Shown: positions 14,870 through 17,254 of the stretch, in pieces
How the letters are laid out: each line of letters begins with the position of its first letter
Position numbering within the stretch: position 1 is the first letter of the stretch
DNA from: an uncultured Elusimicrobiales bacterium
GTDB lineage: Bacteria > Elusimicrobiota > Elusimicrobia > Elusimicrobiales > Elusimicrobiaceae
NCBI GenBank assembly: GCA_910576915.1
Contig: CAJTJT010000022.1
Location: 1 to 17,254, forward strand
Direction: 5' to 3'
DNA: 17,254 nucleotides
Notes under the pieces: model-generated
Databases searched by the model: none
What the model saw: the letters and a program-made list of their open reading frames with translations, nothing else
Told to the model about the DNA's origin: nothing
Made by a program: the position numbers and the translations under genes

Positions 14870-17176
14870 ATGAAGAAACTCGCATCCTTTTTAGCCGGCA
14901 TTCTGCTTACATTTGCGCCTGTAGTCTGCACGGCGCAGCCCCTCGTTCCCTACCGGCTGGTGCGGCCGCTGACCTCCGTCTTTACGCGCCAGGTTACCCT
15001 GGTATCCCGACAGGTATGGATTAAGCCCCTGATGTTCCCGGCAAGGTATCTGCCCGCCGGATTGCAATCTTCCGCGGCGCTCCGGGGGACGATAGATGCC
15101 AGAGTTAACCAACGGGTTTCTACCGCCAATCCCAACCGGCTGGTGGATTTGCACCAACTTTCGTTACAACCGGCCCAAACTTTTGAAATCATCCAAAATT
15201 TAAAAACGGCGCCGCTGCAGCAACAGGCAGAGTTGTTTTTAAACGTATTTCCGTATTTAAATATTTCCCGCAACGCCCCCGCCACAGAACCGGACCGCTT
15301 CACCGCGCTGGACCATTACCGCAAAGTACTGCTGACGTCTTTAAGATACCCCTCTTCTACGCCAAACGCCTGGGGCCGCACCATGGCGGCCGTTTCCAAT
15401 TTAGGGCTTTACGGCACGGAAACGGACGGCCTTCTTATTTTCAAAACGGCCACAAAACAGCCCCGGGAATTTGACGTTTATACGGACGTTATTTCCGCCC
15501 GCGCCCTTTTGGCCGCCGAAGATTATAAACACCTGCAGGAACTGGCCGAACTCCGCGCCGGAAGCGGCCAGCTGCCCGCGCACTGGAAAGGAATCGTCCA
15601 ATACGCGCAAGAAAAAGGCTTGCCGCTTAGATTTCCGCCCGTAAAACCCGCCGCGCATGCGGAAGCAATGCCCCAATCCCTTCAAGACAGCCTGGAAAAA
15701 TGGAATCCGTTAAACCTTTACCACCAGCATCTTACCGCTGAAGACACGTATAACTGGCTCGCCCTGCGCAAAACGGCGGAAGAGAATATCCTTCCCAGCG
15801 AACAGGCCGCCGCGCAGGCAAGCGGCACAACGGAAACCGCCGCACCGCAAACGCCGACCGCACCGCAGGCCACCGCCGCGCTCCGCCATCAATTTTTTGA
15901 AGATTCCACCGGCCGCCCGGGCCCGCTGGGGATTTTCTGCCAAAGCCAAAACATTGACTATACAGGCAAAACGCTGGGCGACGTACTGACGCTTATTTCC
16001 AATAATCCTTCCCTGCGCAGCAGTTTTGTTTCCATGGTAAAAACCAACAGTTCCGATATTGTATACCGCCTGATAAAAGGCCTGAGCCCCGCCGACTACC
16101 AAGCCCTCAAAAGGGTCTATCCGGCCGAAAACGAGGCCGAAGAATTCAGCCCCCGGTTAGGGGAAGACATTTTAAATTCACTTTACGCCGTCACCGCCGC
16201 GCCCCAGGCGCAAAAAATCGGGGAGCTCCTCAACAAAGGCTATGTCTTCATCAGCCATTTCAGAGGGAAAAGAATCTTTCTGGGCACGGAATTTAACAGC
16301 TCCGAAATCCCCTCTTTAGCCCAGAACATAAAAGATTTTAACCGGGCCAACGGCATTGGGCGCGCGGAGTTTGTGGAAACGTTCTCCCCCTCTGCCGGGC
16401 AGACGTCCGCCGTTCCCACCAATCCGCAGGCGGAAATCGACCCCGACCGCGTATTTATATTTGAAAACGGCAGCGAAGTGCGCTTTGCCGAACTGCCCGC
16501 TTTCCTGCGGGAACACCCGAATACTTCGTTAAAAAGTTCCAACTACCGCCAAACGCAGGACGTTACGTATATCAACACCAGAACAAATGAAACGATTACA
16601 AAACCGGGCGTCATCAAAACACGACAAGAATCCCTGGACGAAGAACTCCGCGCCCTGGAAAATTTGTTAAAAGGCGACGATACGCGCGCCGTCCTCCTCC
16701 TTAACGGACCGACCGCCGAAGCAAACTTCCGCTTTATGTTTGAACGCATGCAGGACTTAACACCCGTCTTAAAAGACCACTTGCGCCAACTGCTGGGGCA
16801 GGAAGAGTTTACCCTTTCCTACCGCTTCGGCGAGCATGAAATTGAAGGCAGAGGCAACCTAGTTCCGATGGCAAATATGCACATGCACCTGGAAGCATAC
16901 ATCCCCGCGCTGAATTTTACGTATAACCTCAGCATTCCGCTGCGCGCGTCCGAAGCCGCCAAAGCCGATATTTTGACGAAATTTCAAGAATGGGAAGCCG
17001 GCGGCAAACTGAAAGGTTCGCCGATTGAGTATTACGGAGCGCCGTCCTTCTGGGAGAAGCTGTCTCCCAAAAACATACGCCTCCGCCCCGAAAGCACCGC
17101 CCAGATGGGCCCGGAACCTGCGGCCGAATATCCCGAAATGTACGAAGGGGATTTTTCACTGGGATTTGCTTTTTAA
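14870..17176 (+). CDS. Large exported protein of unknown function (768 residues), paralogue of the one at 4861-7473
   Basis: The signal peptide starts MKKLASFLAG and ends near CTA (residue 22). The N-terminal half is helical and shares a block with the 870-residue protein (LFLNVFPYLN at about 122-131, then matching helices to about 215). An Ala/Thr/Pro-rich linker lies at about 310-337. The C-terminal half aligns with the paralogue: KRIFLGTEF (467-475), LENLLKGDD (596-604), NMHMHLEAYIPALNF (669-683) and YPEMY (754-758). It has about 75 extra residues in the middle. No catalytic motif is evident. The start at 14870 fits the signal peptide and has a weak AAGG 8 nt upstream. A stronger AGGAGGGG (14840-14847) sits only a few bases before another in-frame ATG (14849), so initiation may differ or be structured. 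It is followed by its own terminator. Confidence 0.85.
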   Translation: MKKLASFLAGILLTFAPVVCTAQPLVPYRLVRPLTSVFTRQVTLVSRQVWIKPLMFPARYLPAGLQSSAALRGTIDARVNQRVSTANPNRLVDLHQLSLQPAQTFEIIQNLKTAPLQQQAELFLNVFPYLNISRNAPATEPDRFTALDHYRKVLLTSLRYPSSTPNAWGRTMAAVSNLGLYGTETDGLLIFKTATKQPREFDVYTDVISARALLAAEDYKHLQELAELRAGSGQLPAHWKGIVQYAQEKGLPLRFPPVKPAAHAEAMPQSLQDSLEKWNPLNLYHQHLTAEDTYNWLALRKTAEENILPSEQAAAQASGTTETAAPQTPTAPQATAALRHQFFEDSTGRPGPLGIFCQSQNIDYTGKTLGDVLTLISNNPSLRSSFVSMVKTNSSDIVYRLIKGLSPADYQALKRVYPAENEAEEFSPRLGEDILNSLYAVTAAPQAQKIGELLNKGYVFISHFRGKRIFLGTEFNSSEIPSLAQNIKDFNRANGIGRAEFVETFSPSAGQTSAVPTNPQAEIDPDRVFIFENGSEVRFAELPAFLREHPNTSLKSSNYRQTQDVTYINTRTNETITKPGVIKTRQESLDEELRALENLLKGDDTRAVLLLNGPTAEANFRFMFERMQDLTPVLKDHLRQLLGQEEFTLSYRFGEHEIEGRGNLVPMANMHMHLEAYIPALNFTYNLSIPLRASEAAKADILTKFQEWEAGGKLKGSPIEYYGAPSFWEKLSPKNIRLRPESTAQMGPEPAAEYPEMYEGDFSLGFAF

Positions 17177-17185
17177 GGTAAACTA

Positions 17186-17210
17186 CCACGGGCTTCCGCC
17201 CGTGGCTTTT
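17186..17210 (+). terminator. Probable terminator of the 768-residue exported-protein gene
   Basis: An 8-bp perfect stem pairs CCACGGGC (17186-17193) with GCCCGTGG (17198-17205), with a TTCC loop. CTTTTA follows. The T-run is short, so termination may be partial. Confidence 0.7.
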
Positions 17211-17225
17211 ACGCTTCGCGCGTTT

Positions 17226-17244
17226 CAAACAGCCATGCTGTTTG
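17226..17244. other. Small perfect hairpin at the right edge
   Basis: CAAACAGC (17226-17233) and GCTGTTTG (17237-17244) form an 8-bp stem around a CAT loop. No T-run follows on either strand inside the window. It could belong to a terminator or repeat continuing beyond the edge. Confidence 0.4.
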
Positions 17245-17254
17245 GCAGGACTCT

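Noticed and set aside
1..17254. Defence system, mobile element or prophage
   Set aside because: No nuclease, helicase, transposase, integrase, toxin-antitoxin or phage structural gene is recognisable. All recognised genes are metabolic, transport or exported.

Overview
The window is a bacterial chromosome segment of moderate GC content. It holds 11 well-supported protein genes and no rRNA, tRNA, CRISPR array, transposase or phage gene. Signal peptides and a lipobox lipoprotein point to a cell with substantial periplasmic or envelope protein export. Acetate kinase, a PiT phosphate transporter and a sodium:amino-acid symporter fit an anaerobic, fermentative, host-associated or sediment organism. 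My best guess is an Elusimicrobiota-like Gram-negative. That is an impression from gene content and style; no phylogenetic marker in the window proves it.

Left part (1-4850). Positions 1-182 contain two diverged direct repeats and no convincing gene. A leftward exported six-bladed NHL beta-propeller gene (263-1483) ends at its own terminator. It diverges from ackA (1608-2972), a rightward acetate kinase with a C-terminal extension. After a strong terminator comes a two-gene phosphate unit: a DUF47/PhoU-like protein (3078-3695) and a PiT permease (3704-4747). A 12-bp-stem bidirectional terminator (4812-4845) separates it from the converging leftward genes.

Middle part (4861-9410, leftward). 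One promoter (9380-9408) appears to drive two large secreted proteins of unknown function. The first gene encodes a cysteine-patterned repeat protein (7480-9345). The second encodes an 870-residue exported protein (4861-7473). This pair and the protein at 14870-17176 are the most novel content. The 870-residue protein and the 768-residue protein at 14870-17176 look like diverged full-length paralogues.

Right-middle part (9418-13084, leftward). A four-gene operon runs lipoprotein - nadA - nadC - class I/II aminotransferase, with 15-nt, 4-nt-overlap and 17-nt junctions, and ends at a strong terminator. NadA and NadC are consecutive steps of de novo NAD synthesis (iminoaspartate to quinolinate to nicotinate mononucleotide). 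No aspartate oxidase or aspartate dehydrogenase gene is nearby.

Right part (13168-17254, rightward). An AGCS-family sodium:alanine/glycine symporter and its terminator are followed by the second large exported protein, its terminator and a small palindromic hairpin at the window edge. No gene-free stretch exceeds 300 bases. The longest is 1-262, described under the repeats and the first terminator.
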